Of a stretch of DNA of 64,000 nucleotides, positions 18,031-26,840 are shown one piece after another; the stretch's first letter is position 1; each line of letters opens with the position of its first letter. Source of the DNA: Melioribacteraceae bacterium (GTDB lineage: Bacteria > Bacteroidota > Ignavibacteria > Ignavibacteriales > Melioribacteraceae). A program made the translations under genes and the position numbers. Location: NCBI GenBank assembly GCA_016927595.1, contig JAFGMI010000037.1, positions 18,947-82,946 on the forward strand, read 5' to 3'. The notes under the pieces were generated by a model. It was not told the origin of the DNA and searched no databases. It saw only the letters and a program-made list of their open reading frames with translations.

Positions 18031-18879
18031 TCAAACACCTGAGTAGGCGTTAAATCCACCATCTACCGGAATTACAACTCCTGTAACAAATTTTGAGATA
18101 TCGGAAACAAGATAAAACAATGTTCCCAATAAATCTTCAGGTTTGCCGAATCTGCCAAGAGGAGTTCCGGAAATAATTTGCTGTCCCCGCGGAGTAAGTT
18201 CCTTAGTTTTCTCATCAACGAGTAAGAATTCGTTCTGACTGGTGAGGAAAAAGCCCGGTGCAATTGCGTTAACTCTTACATTAGCTTTTGCAAGATGAAC
18301 AGCCAGCCATTCGGTAAAATTATTAATTGAAGCCTTGGCGGCTGAATAAGCCGGTATTTTTGTTAACGGTCTGTACGAGTTCATCGACGAAATATTTATT
18401 ATGGATCCGCCTCTGCCTAGCATATCCTCGGCAAATACCATTGTCGGCAATACAGTACCAAGAAAATTAAGATCAAAGACGTGTTTAAAACCATCCAGCT
18501 CAAGACCGAAGAAAGAACCATTGAGATCCGATAGATTCTCCGGAGTCATAAACGTATTTTTTGTCGTTGCATTCGGTGCATTTCCTCCCGCACCATTAAT
18601 CAGGACATCTATCTGACCGAATTTATCATTGATTTCTTTTTTCGCATCGACAAGAGTTTCTTTCTTGAGGACATTTGCTAAAATGCAATGAGCCGGTCCG
18701 CCTGATTCCTTTATAAGATTGACTGCACATTCATCGCACCGCCCCTGTTTATAGTCTATCACTGCAACCTTTGCACCGAGACCGAGCAATCCGACGGCAA
18801 ATTTGTTGCCGAATACTCCACATGCTCCTGTAATTACACATACTTTATCTTTAATATCGCTGAAACTGCTATTACTCAT
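18031..18879 (-). CDS. uxuB: D-fructuronate reductase / D-mannonate oxidoreductase, SDR type (UxuB/YjmF-like)
   Basis: The protein has 282 residues and the SDR fold. TGACGVFG (17-24) binds NAD(H), NGAGGNAPNATT (95-106) is characteristic of the YjmF-like group, and Y178/K182 in AYSAAKAS are catalytic. A short insertion around 107-130 (LNGSFFGLELDGF) is also typical of these mannonate oxidoreductases. The enzyme reduces D-fructuronate to D-mannonate. It differs in fold family from E. coli UxuB but has the same job. It sits 13 bp after uxaE and 35 bp before the PfkB kinase. The usual next enzyme, mannonate dehydratase UxuA, is not encoded in the window. Confidence 0.85.
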   Translation of the reverse strand: MSNSSFSDIKDKVCVITGACGVFGNKFAVGLLGLGAKVAVIDYKQGRCDECAVNLIKESGGPAHCILANVLKKETLVDAKKEINDKFGQIDVLINGAGGNAPNATTKNTFMTPENLSDLNGSFFGLELDGFKHVFDLNFLGTVLPTMVFAEDMLGRGGSIINISSMNSYRPLTKIPAYSAAKASINNFTEWLAVHLAKANVRVNAIAPGFFLTSQNEFLLVDEKTKELTPRGQQIISGTPLGRFGKPEDLLGTLFYLVSDISKFVTGVVIPVDGGFNAYSGV

Positions 18880-18892
18880 AAATGCACCTTTT

Positions 18893-20461
18893 TTATTCCT
18901 GTTCGAACGGTTTTAAGTGTTTTCTAAAGTGGTTTACCAATAATTCATAATGTGTTTCTTCATTGTTCCTGAGGCAGTTTAAGATTTCATCCTTATATTT
19001 ATTGCTGCCCGTCTCATTTTTCACTGTAAGCACCTTCCCGAATGCTACATGAAGTATTTGTCTAACATCATTTGAGTTGAAAAGCTCTGCAAGTTCAGCG
19101 TCGGTATAGTCTGACGCATCTTTAACATTATTTGCATCTGCTGAAACATGATAAGTTTTTTTCTCATCCTCATAGAGAGAAACTGAAAAGTCAAGTATAT
19201 CTCTGAACAGTTCAGGCTGCTTGACAGCAACTACCCTCAACGCCTCAAGGTAACTTGTTCCTGCTGTCTTTACATGCGTAACAGCATTTTTAATCCCACC
19301 TATTACTCTGTAAGCGGAAAATTTATCACTTCCGGAATGCAGGCTTATCTTGTAAGTGCCAAAGTGATTTATTATTGCAACGTGCTTTTCATATTCAGTC
19401 CTGAATATTTCCGGATCACCTTTGTAATCAATCCCCTTCTCAAAATCACCAACAAATCTCGGTGCCAGACTTATAAATCTCACACCAAGTCTTACAAGTT
19501 CATTTGCAAAAAAGTAATGCTCGAACGGCGTAGTAACAGATTCGGTTTCATCAACCGATACTTCAACTTCAAACGGCTGAGCATTGTAGTTGTTTTTCAG
19601 ATATTCATAAAGCGTCTTTATATGCAATACAGCATTACCATATTTAACATAAGCGCGTTTGAGACTTAATTCGTCGACGCTTATACTGAACTGATCATCG
19701 ACTATTATCGGCTGGTCGAGATAGCGTTTAACTGCTGATTGTAGTTTATCGGATAGTTTTCCCCAGTTAACCGAAGAAAACTTTTGTGTAAGTTCTGCTT
19801 CATTATAATTATCAGCATTATTATCGACGTACTCGCTGGGATCGAATGTAAACATAGTGTATCCGGCATTTGCCATAAGGTCTATATCGGCGGTTGTTTT
19901 TAAATGATCCGCATCCGAACCCCATGTATTTTTATAACCTTCCTGCATAACCGACCATACGGCTGCATCCATTACCTCATCGGGAGTTCTGTTCGTACGG
20001 GTCAATTCTCTTATCGACTGCTGTGCAAGAATCGGCAGAAAAGATGAGTTACCAAGTGATCTTAAATGTGCAGCATTTGCAAGCCCAAGCCTGTCACCGA
20101 ATCCAAATGAATTTTTTAATCCGATTACTTTGGGGTTCAGATAATCAATATTTTTCTGGAGTATTTTTCTGTTCGATGTATTCAGCAGGCATTTAATTAT
20201 AACAAAACCGTCTGAAGCATAAGTGTCCGAAAATTTTATTTTGTTGAAATCCTCCCAATCGGGCAAACTGTTTTTATCGTAAGCAATAAAAAAGAATTTT
20301 TCCGTGTTGCAGAGTCCGAAAAAAAGTATTGAGTTTTTCAATTCTTTAAGTGATTTCGGATATACTTTTATCTCAGGACAACCATCTGTTTTATAAGTTA
20401 ACAGTACGTTGGAGATGCCGCTTGCTCTCCCTATTTTTTCCTTTAGAAGATAGTATGACAT
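18893..20461 (-). CDS. uxaE: Tagaturonate epimerase UxaE
   Basis: The protein has 522 residues. The conserved blocks SFGFGDRLGLA (118-128), ILAQQSIRELTRTNRTPDEV (144-163) and EGYKNTWGSDADHLKT (174-189) match the tagaturonate/fructuronate epimerase family first recognised in Thermotoga. FTFDPSEYVDN follows at about 203-213. The enzyme interconverts D-tagaturonate and D-fructuronate, so galacturonate and glucuronate share one downstream path and UxaB/UxaA are not needed. It lies between uxaC and uxuB with 9- and 13-bp gaps, the order of the reactions. I rely on recalled family motifs, not an alignment. Confidence 0.85.
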   Translation of the reverse strand: MSYYLLKEKIGRASGISNVLLTYKTDGCPEIKVYPKSLKELKNSILFFGLCNTEKFFFIAYDKNSLPDWEDFNKIKFSDTYASDGFVIIKCLLNTSNRKILQKNIDYLNPKVIGLKNSFGFGDRLGLANAAHLRSLGNSSFLPILAQQSIRELTRTNRTPDEVMDAAVWSVMQEGYKNTWGSDADHLKTTADIDLMANAGYTMFTFDPSEYVDNNADNYNEAELTQKFSSVNWGKLSDKLQSAVKRYLDQPIIVDDQFSISVDELSLKRAYVKYGNAVLHIKTLYEYLKNNYNAQPFEVEVSVDETESVTTPFEHYFFANELVRLGVRFISLAPRFVGDFEKGIDYKGDPEIFRTEYEKHVAIINHFGTYKISLHSGSDKFSAYRVIGGIKNAVTHVKTAGTSYLEALRVVAVKQPELFRDILDFSVSLYEDEKKTYHVSADANNVKDASDYTDAELAELFNSNDVRQILHVAFGKVLTVKNETGSNKYKDEILNCLRNNEETHYELLVNHFRKHLKPFEQE

Positions 20462-20470
20462 TTTTCGCCT

Positions 20471-21889
20471 TTAAAGTTTATATGCTTTTTTAACCAAGTT
20501 ATATGTCAGGTCTTCAGCAATCTTTTTTGCCTCGCTTATAGAGATGATATGCCGTGCTACAAGTCCAGCTAAAAAATTTGCATCAATTCTTCTGGCTACA
20601 TCATGTCTTGCCGGAATTGATACGAAAGCCCTTGTGTCGTCATTGAATCCGACGGTATTATAAAAACCGGCGGTCTCAGTAACCATTTCTCTGTAACGTG
20701 TTATGCCTTCAATACTGTCGTGAAACCACCAGGCAGGACCGAGTTTCATGGACGGATAATGTCCCGCGAGAGGTGCAAGTTCTCTGGAGTAAGTGGTTTC
20801 ATCCAGAGTAAACACAATTACAGTAAAATCAGGATTATTACCATACTTATTAAGCAGTGGCTTAAGATTTTTTGTAAACTCAGTTTGAACCGGAATGTCG
20901 CATCCTTTATCCAATCCGAACCTGTTGAATACAAACTCATTATGATTTCTGAAAGAACCGGCATGTATCTGCATTACCAGCCCGTCTTCAGTACTCATCC
21001 TTGCCATTTCCATAAGCATGTGCGCAGTAAATAACCCGGCATCTTTTGAATCAGCTTCGCCGTTAAGTGCTTTATCGAATATTTCTGAAGCCTGTTTATC
21101 GGTGAGCTCAATCGTGAAAGGTGAATAAACACCATGATCTGTTGAAGTCGCACCTAATGTCTTGAAGAACTTCCGTCTTTTTTTCAAAGCTTCAATGTAT
21201 TGTTCATAGTTTTTTATTTCAAAGTCAACTGCCAGAGAAAGAGCGCTTATGTTATTTTTCCAGTTTTGAACTGAAATATCTGTTACGGCATCCGGACGAA
21301 AGCATGGAACTATCCTGCCTTTCCACCCTGATTCCAGTATCTTCTGATGGTTGCCAAGATTGTCTGATGCAGCATCAGTGGTCGACAATACTTCAATTCC
21401 GAACCTTTCGAACAAGCTTCTCGGTAAAAATTCCGTTGAATTTATTTTTTCGTTTAATTCATCGTATAACCTTTGGGCATTATCGCCATTAAGCTTTTCA
21501 TTTATCCCAAAAACTTCCGTAAACTCATAATCCAACCATACACCGGATGGAGTCCCGTTAAAGAGATAATAATTTTCGGCAAATATCTGCCATATTTTTC
21601 TTGGATCCGTCTCAACCTCAGTTCCGTCAATGGTTGGTATGCCGAGAGCTTCTATTTTAATTCCCTGTGAGTACAGCATCCGAAATATATAATGGTCGGG
21701 GATTAAGAAGAGTTGAGCCGGATTCGGAAATGGTTTATTATGAACAAATATTGACGGATCTACATGACCATGAGGGCTGATAATTGGTAATTTTGCAATT
21801 TTACTATAAATTTCCACTGCAATTTTTCTTATCTGCGGATCAGGATTAAAAAATCTGTTAGGGTTTAATTCAAACCTGTTATTATCCAT
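20471..21889 (-). CDS. uxaC: Uronate isomerase UxaC
   Basis: The protein has 472 residues, the usual UxaC length in the amidohydrolase superfamily. SPHGHVDPSIF (38-48) provides the metal-binding His40 and His42. GAWWFHDSIEGITRYRE-like and FVSIPARHDVARRID segments near the C-terminus are family signatures. The enzyme isomerises D-galacturonate to D-tagaturonate and D-glucuronate to D-fructuronate. It is the first gene of the uxaC-uxaE-uxuB-kinase-larA-gnd-kduI-kduD-AKR-dlgD operon. Its upstream region carries two operator-like sequences shared with the 8593-8910 region. Confidence 0.95.
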   Translation of the reverse strand: MDNNRFELNPNRFFNPDPQIRKIAVEIYSKIAKLPIISPHGHVDPSIFVHNKPFPNPAQLFLIPDHYIFRMLYSQGIKIEALGIPTIDGTEVETDPRKIWQIFAENYYLFNGTPSGVWLDYEFTEVFGINEKLNGDNAQRLYDELNEKINSTEFLPRSLFERFGIEVLSTTDAASDNLGNHQKILESGWKGRIVPCFRPDAVTDISVQNWKNNISALSLAVDFEIKNYEQYIEALKKRRKFFKTLGATSTDHGVYSPFTIELTDKQASEIFDKALNGEADSKDAGLFTAHMLMEMARMSTEDGLVMQIHAGSFRNHNEFVFNRFGLDKGCDIPVQTEFTKNLKPLLNKYGNNPDFTVIVFTLDETTYSRELAPLAGHYPSMKLGPAWWFHDSIEGITRYREMVTETAGFYNTVGFNDDTRAFVSIPARHDVARRIDANFLAGLVARHIISISEAKKIAEDLTYNLVKKAYKL

Positions 21890-21962
21890 ATAGTGCTCAT
21901 TTTAATTCTATTATTAAAAGCTGAATTATGGTTTTTTTCAGAATTTCATATTGACTTTAGCG

Positions 21963-21974
21963 TTTACTTTATCG
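21963..21974. promoter_or_regulatory. Shared TTTACTTTATCG element (candidate operator)
   Basis: This is the exact twelve-base match to 8637-8648. It lies 74 bp upstream of the uxaC start. It is extended here by ATTAAAAT, making a CG-centred imperfect palindrome, as expected for a LacI-family site. The evidence is recurrence only. Confidence 0.4.
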
Positions 21975-22044
21975 ATTAAAATCATATATCGAAATGTAAT
22001 AATTTTTTCAAACAAAAATAATTAAATGAACAAAAATTTTTTTA

Positions 22045-22060
22045 TTTGAACCGTTTTAAT
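22045..22060. promoter_or_regulatory. TTTGAACCG-type candidate operator
   Basis: TTTGAACCGTTTTAAT matches the reverse complement of the 8886-8902 palindrome at 13 of 16 positions. It is 156 bp upstream of uxaC. With the TTTACTTTATCG element, two different motifs recur in the same two regulatory regions. Confidence 0.4.
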
Positions 22061-22215
22061 GTTTAATATTATTTTGTTTGATCCGTGTGCTTGCAATTCA
22101 CCAATTTTTTGATTTATCCAGTGATGATATCAAATCCGCAACCAACGACTTTCATAAGGAATTTTATCAAATTAGGAATAAAACGAGTGTATGCAAGTAA
22201 ATGACAAATCTTATC

Positions 22216-22236
22216 TGTTCAATTATGGTATGAACA
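22216..22236 (-). terminator. Weak hairpin after the glycerate kinase gene
   Basis: TGTTCA (22216-22221) and TGAACA (22231-22236) pair around a 9-base loop, starting 5 bp beyond the stop of the glycerate kinase gene on the minus strand. The stem is short, and the T-run after it is poor. It may be a weak terminator or simply chance. Confidence 0.25.
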
Positions 22237-22240
22237 CATC

Positions 22241-23362
22241 TCATTTTAATGATAGTAAATAATCTGAAATTCTTCCGCAATAAGTCTTTAAGCCCTGGGC
22301 ATAATATCTTATTGAATCCTTTTCCGATTTATACAATTTTTTAAGCTCGAAAATTTTCACATTACTTTTAGCCAGTTTTGCAGAGTATGATTTGTTGGTC
22401 CCGACCAGCAAAAATATATGTTTATTATATTTTAATGCCTGATCGATGATTATCCCTGTAGCCTTATTCATAAAACTCTGTTCGTCCAAATTGCCTTCAC
22501 CTGTTATTACTGCGTCTGAATTTTTAATTGATTCTTTTAATCCCAACTGATCCAAAATAAATTGCTGCGACATCGTTAATTTTACTCCCGAAATAAGACT
22601 CAATCCCAACGCCAGCCCTCCGCCGGCACCAATCATTTCATTATAAAAGTCCAGATTATGATTTTTTTTTAATATTGATAAAATATTTTTTACACCTGCT
22701 TCCAGAACAGCGAGTTCTTTTTTATCTGCGCCTTTTTGAGTTGCATATGTATAACTAGTACCCTTGCCTCCGAATAATGGGTTTGATACATCCATAATGA
22801 CATTAACACGCAGGTTCAGTTTCTCGGGCAATATAATTTGCCGGGCATACTTATAGAACTTCGGTAAGATAGGCAATCCGGCGCCTGATTTATCGTACAG
22901 CCGCAAACCGAAAATTCCGGCAATCCCCAGACCAAGATCACTTGTCCCAGTCCCGCCAAGTCCGATTGTTAAAGCTTTTAAACCGCGATGTATCCTATAT
23001 ATTTTTTTTATCAGCTCCCCAAAATTACCAGAGTTAATGAGTGTCGGTTTTCTGTATTGCAAGGGGATGGTTTTTAATCCGATAATATCTGCGGATTCGA
23101 CATATAAAATTTGCCTGTCATAATCCAATCCTGTTCTGACTGTATAAGAGGATTCATTATAGCAGGTATTAACTTTATAATTTCTGATTTTGAGTTTAAA
23201 TATACGTCTGCATACTTCTAAAAAACCATCACCGCCATCAGAGACAGGTACCTGAGTAAGTTCTCCGAGATGATACTTATCGAGTTCTTTTGTAATTATA
23301 TTTGAAATATCAACTGAGGATGCACATTCTTTGAAGCTGTTCGGGGCGATAAGTATTTTCAT
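22241..23362 (-). CDS. Glycerate kinase, GarK type
   Basis: The protein has 373 residues and the glycerate kinase type-1 pattern. It opens with KILIAPNSFKECASS, then VPVSDGGDGFLEV, GLGGTGTSDLGLGIAG, GAGGGLALGL and DAVITGEGNLDEQS. The enzyme phosphorylates D-glycerate to 2-phosphoglycerate. In uronate loci it normally follows tartronate-semialdehyde reduction in the galactarate/glucarate route, but no such dehydratase or aldolase is visible here. It is 49 bp after the heparinase-type lyase gene and is the last gene of the long minus-strand alginate-side cluster. Its source of glycerate in this locus is unclear. Confidence 0.92.
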   Translation of the reverse strand: MKILIAPNSFKECASSVDISNIITKELDKYHLGELTQVPVSDGGDGFLEVCRRIFKLKIRNYKVNTCYNESSYTVRTGLDYDRQILYVESADIIGLKTIPLQYRKPTLINSGNFGELIKKIYRIHRGLKALTIGLGGTGTSDLGLGIAGIFGLRLYDKSGAGLPILPKFYKYARQIILPEKLNLRVNVIMDVSNPLFGGKGTSYTYATQKGADKKELAVLEAGVKNILSILKKNHNLDFYNEMIGAGGGLALGLSLISGVKLTMSQQFILDQLGLKESIKNSDAVITGEGNLDEQSFMNKATGIIIDQALKYNKHIFLLVGTNKSYSAKLAKSNVKIFELKKLYKSEKDSIRYYAQGLKTYCGRISDYLLSLK

Positions 23363-23411
23363 TTTTCCAAATAAATACTGGCTACTTTATACCTTTTATT
23401 AATCAGTACCA

Positions 23412-25658
23412 TCAATAATCGATGACTCTTAACTTAATTATTTTACCACAAGAAAATTTAAATTCATTAAGATCAATTATCCTGCCGTATTCATCTTCTA
23501 ACGGCATACTGCATATTACAGCTACCGTCTTATCATCAATATTTGCAATTTCAAAATAATCATTATGTCTTGTGATCAATAAATCAGTTTTATCTGAGAA
23601 TAGTATTTCTCCGGTTTCTGTTTGGATTTTCCCGCATGAAAAAGTAATTCTTCGTTTATCTGATTGTAAATGAATCCTATCCTTATTTTTTTCAGCCAGA
23701 GTAATGATCCACTCACCAACCTTCAGGTCGGACATATGGCGGTCTATAATCATGCGTTCATCGAAATGTGCGAAGGGAAATAACAAAGTTATAAAATCAT
23801 GTTCATCCTTCGATGCAGTATTAAACACACTAGTACCCTTCCCCCTGAAATCATCCTGATCAATATTAATGATTGAATTGTTCATCTGCACAATATCAAG
23901 TCCGCTGCCGTTCTGGAAAGTAGATCTTAAATGTATATTGTTTAACTCAATTGAATAATGCCCCTGCCAGATCTGCTGATAATTATGTGGTGATTCTGAT
24001 TTAAAACTATCCTTTACAATCCAGAATCCGTCTTTAATAAATATTACTTTGCGTTTGTATTCCACTCCGATATTTTCGTAAGCATTATGTGAACCGATAA
24101 AGACATCATAATTCTTATCAGTCTTCCAAAATCTTGTAACAGGATCAGGCAGATCCATCCATTTACCGAAACCTGAACCTCCTTTGTTAGCTTTCCACAA
24201 CGAAGCCTGAGGGATTGAATCTACTAATGCAACATTCTTTACAAATGAACTTTTAAAGAAACGGTAATCATCCAGGAAGTATCTTACCTGATAATTCGGC
24301 AAAACACAATTGCCGTTCGAATACGCTGCAATACCAAGCATATCGGCATGCTGATGATCGGGCTTGCGATCCGATTTCCCGGCATTTATAACCATATAAT
24401 CGCTTCGGGAAGACCAACCGTTCCGCATAACGTAGTACCCGGTATTAACTAAACTCGTTGATTCATAATCCGGAACCGTCGGTTTTAGGTTTTTCAAATA
24501 TGAATATAATTCAGGTTTAATGAACCAGTAATAAGATTCCGATACGGTATTTTCAGCAAAGTATTTATATAATTGATCGTTAAATATCAGCGCACCGAGC
24601 AGCATCACCGATCCGATAGTATTGAATTCTCCCCATGGTTCGTCAGTATCATCCTGTAAAACAGGTAATGTTCCGTCAGGTTGAGCAAGCAGTGCCAGTG
24701 ATTTAAACATTGAGCGAAACTTTTCAGTGTAATTATCAGGTAATACTATTTCATTTAAATCGGCGAGCATAAAGATATAAAAATAATTATCTATATCACC
24801 TTTATGGTAATGGACTGATCTCTCGAACTGGAAACCATCCGGATTAATTTCTTCATTAAGATGACGCGTTAACATGTTGATCGAATGATGGAACCACTTT
24901 TTACCTGTATCGAATTCGGGAAACAGTATTGAGATCATTGCAAGAGACATCAGACCTTTGGTGTGGTGGTTACCGGAATTAAATTTTTTAGTGCTTTCAA
25001 ACAGATTCGCCCCGTGCATTAAAAAGGTTTTAATCAGAGTAAGCTGATGTTCAGTTGAGTAGTTATCAGATGCCAAAAACATATTATGAACAAACAACCA
25101 GTTGAATACCCTGTAGCCTGCTCTGAAGTATTCAAAAACATCGTTTCCTCCGGTTTCGACTTCCAGCCTGCTGTACTTATCATTCAGCGACTTGACCTGA
25201 TCGATAAAGTAGTTTAGATAAAAGTAATTTTCGTTTTCGTAATAGTACATGAAGGCAATATCAAGCATCTTATGCTGACGTGCCAGATGTCTTAGTTGAT
25301 AAGGAGTAATTAACGCACCGGACTTTGATTTAAACGGTAATTTCCATTCGGTCTCAGCATTGAACAATTTAATATGCTCGTTTGCTCTTTGATAATGCTT
25401 CAGTTCACGGTCTTTATACAATCTTTTATATTCATCAAATCTTTCATGGAAGTTTCTGTGATCGAAGAAAAATCTTTCACCCATTTTATCTTTAAAATGA
25501 CTGATAAACGAATTTTTACTTACTGATGAGTCGGTGTTTGCGGAGAATATTTCCAATAATTCTTCATCTGATAATAACCTTGTGGCGGGGATCTGCCCTA
25601 ATATATTTAGCGAAGAAATTATTAGTAATAAGTGAACAAATTTTAGTTTTCTCATCAT
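23412..25658 (-). CDS. Heparinase II/III-type polysaccharide lyase, secreted
   Basis: The protein has 748 residues, with a signal peptide ending near residue 22. The N-terminal alpha-barrel region carries NHHTKGLMSLAM (230-241) and FQFERSVHYHKGD (277-289), the expected catalytic Asn/His and Tyr regions of the family. The central beta-sandwich begins around residue 400 with a TGYYVMRNGW strand, followed by DHQHADML (434-441), the usual metal/active-site His block. Families of this fold cleave heparan, alginate, hyaluronan or ulvan-like uronic polymers by beta-elimination, and I cannot assign the specific PL family. Its start overlaps the phosphoesterase stop by 4 bp (ATGA), so the two are translationally coupled. 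Confidence 0.8.
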   Translation of the reverse strand: MMRKLKFVHLLLIISSLNILGQIPATRLLSDEELLEIFSANTDSSVSKNSFISHFKDKMGERFFFDHRNFHERFDEYKRLYKDRELKHYQRANEHIKLFNAETEWKLPFKSKSGALITPYQLRHLARQHKMLDIAFMYYYENENYFYLNYFIDQVKSLNDKYSRLEVETGGNDVFEYFRAGYRVFNWLFVHNMFLASDNYSTEHQLTLIKTFLMHGANLFESTKKFNSGNHHTKGLMSLAMISILFPEFDTGKKWFHHSINMLTRHLNEEINPDGFQFERSVHYHKGDIDNYFYIFMLADLNEIVLPDNYTEKFRSMFKSLALLAQPDGTLPVLQDDTDEPWGEFNTIGSVMLLGALIFNDQLYKYFAENTVSESYYWFIKPELYSYLKNLKPTVPDYESTSLVNTGYYVMRNGWSSRSDYMVINAGKSDRKPDHQHADMLGIAAYSNGNCVLPNYQVRYFLDDYRFFKSSFVKNVALVDSIPQASLWKANKGGSGFGKWMDLPDPVTRFWKTDKNYDVFIGSHNAYENIGVEYKRKVIFIKDGFWIVKDSFKSESPHNYQQIWQGHYSIELNNIHLRSTFQNGSGLDIVQMNNSIINIDQDDFRGKGTSVFNTASKDEHDFITLLFPFAHFDERMIIDRHMSDLKVGEWIITLAEKNKDRIHLQSDKRRITFSCGKIQTETGEILFSDKTDLLITRHNDYFEIANIDDKTVAVICSMPLEDEYGRIIDLNEFKFSCGKIIKLRVIDY

Positions 25659-26836
25659 TTATCTGCTTTTATGCTGTCAATTAGTTCCCCGTCAGCGCCA
25701 TAAGATAATATTTCCATTGAATCCCCGGAAAATTCAATAATGTGGAATGCCTGTAAATTATCCATCATCACTTCGTGCAATTTCTTAAAAGTAGAATTCA
25801 ATTCATACTGTTTAGTACCTGCAACCGATGTGAGGTAAATAGTGCCGCGCTCACCTGTGTGGACCAGTTCATTATTCCGTAAAGGGAAAGTTCTGCCGAA
25901 AGCATGATCGTGACCATTCAGAACAAGATCGACTTCATGCTTATCTATGACCGGCAGCATTATCTCACGCAATTCTGTATTATCCCGTCCTCTGGCAATA
26001 GAGTAAACAGGATAATGAAAACAAATAACTTTCCACTTAGCCGAGGATTCAGCCAGTGTTTTATCCAGCCATTCGGCTTGTAAGTCAAGCGGACCTTTTG
26101 AATCAAGAATTATTATCAGAACGTTGTTGTATTTGATTTTGTAGCATGTCTCCGGAAGCAGATCAACGCCGTTTTCAGGAAATGTAAAAGTTGGTCTCCA
26201 CAGTTTTGTTATTGAGTTATCAGGACCTCTGTATTCATGGTTGCCGGCAGCAGCAATTACCGGCATTGTTCTGAATATCCAGCCTCCGCTTTCAAACAAC
26301 TCACCCCATAATGAATCGTCAAGACCATCGGTAACCAGATCTCCTCCGAATAAAAAGAAAGCTGAATTAGGGGATGTTTTATATGCCTCTCTTATTACTC
26401 TGGATCCCTGCGATAATATATCGTTCTGAACATCACCAAAATAGGTAAATCTGGTATTCTCAAATTCTGTGTCTGCTGTACTGAAATGATTCCATTCCGA
26501 CCAGCTATCAGCGTCACCAACACGATACGCATATTTTTTACCTGGTACCAAGTCAGAAATCACAACGGAATAAGTATAGACTATATTTACCGAATCTATC
26601 AAGACACTATCTGTGTCTGCATTGTATGAAGCAGACAATGATAAATCTTTAACCGGTGAGACAGAAGCCTGGAGAATTTGCGTCCTGGGTTGCGAAGATT
26701 TAACATAATTCCTCCATGTAACTGCAATTGAATTAGACGGAGTTTCTGTTAAGTTAAGTATAATCCTTTCCGGTTCCGATTGCGCAAGCAAAGAAATGCA
26801 AAGCAGAAAAACCCAAAAACTAATAATCAGTTTCAT
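25655..26836 (-). CDS. Secreted calcineurin-type metallophosphoesterase with N-terminal FN3-like domain
   Basis: The protein has 393 residues and a signal peptide ending at LLAQS (about 20). Residues 22-120 form a purple-acid-phosphatase-type FN3 domain (ETPSNSIAVTWRNY). The catalytic domain has the metal-binding series GDVQ (134-137), GGDLVTDG (164-171), GNHEYRG (198-204) and GHDHAFGRTFPL (about 310-321). The family hydrolyses phosphoesters outside the cytoplasm. Its place between a lyase gene and the hexuronate transporter gene, with 4-bp overlap and 4-bp gap, shows it belongs to the operon. No specific substrate is evident; phosphate scavenging from phosphorylated polymers is one possibility. 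Confidence 0.85.
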   Translation of the reverse strand: MKLIISFWVFLLCISLLAQSEPERIILNLTETPSNSIAVTWRNYVKSSQPRTQILQASVSPVKDLSLSASYNADTDSVLIDSVNIVYTYSVVISDLVPGKKYAYRVGDADSWSEWNHFSTADTEFENTRFTYFGDVQNDILSQGSRVIREAYKTSPNSAFFLFGGDLVTDGLDDSLWGELFESGGWIFRTMPVIAAAGNHEYRGPDNSITKLWRPTFTFPENGVDLLPETCYKIKYNNVLIIILDSKGPLDLQAEWLDKTLAESSAKWKVICFHYPVYSIARGRDNTELREIMLPVIDKHEVDLVLNGHDHAFGRTFPLRNNELVHTGERGTIYLTSVAGTKQYELNSTFKKLHEVMMDNLQAFHIIEFSGDSMEILSYGADGELIDSIKADK

Positions 26837-26840
26837 AAAT

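Larger units (their letters stand above)
21890..22240. promoter_or_regulatory. Intergenic region upstream of uxaC and downstream of glycerate kinase
   Basis: This 351-bp AT-rich stretch contains no convincing gene. It should hold the promoter of the uxaC operon (minus strand). Two elements are shared with the GH43/FGGY-kinase divergent region: TTTACTTTATCG at 21963-21974 and TTTGAACCG at 22045-22053. A TGTTCA/TGAACA inverted repeat lies just after the glycerate kinase stop. Confidence 0.6.
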
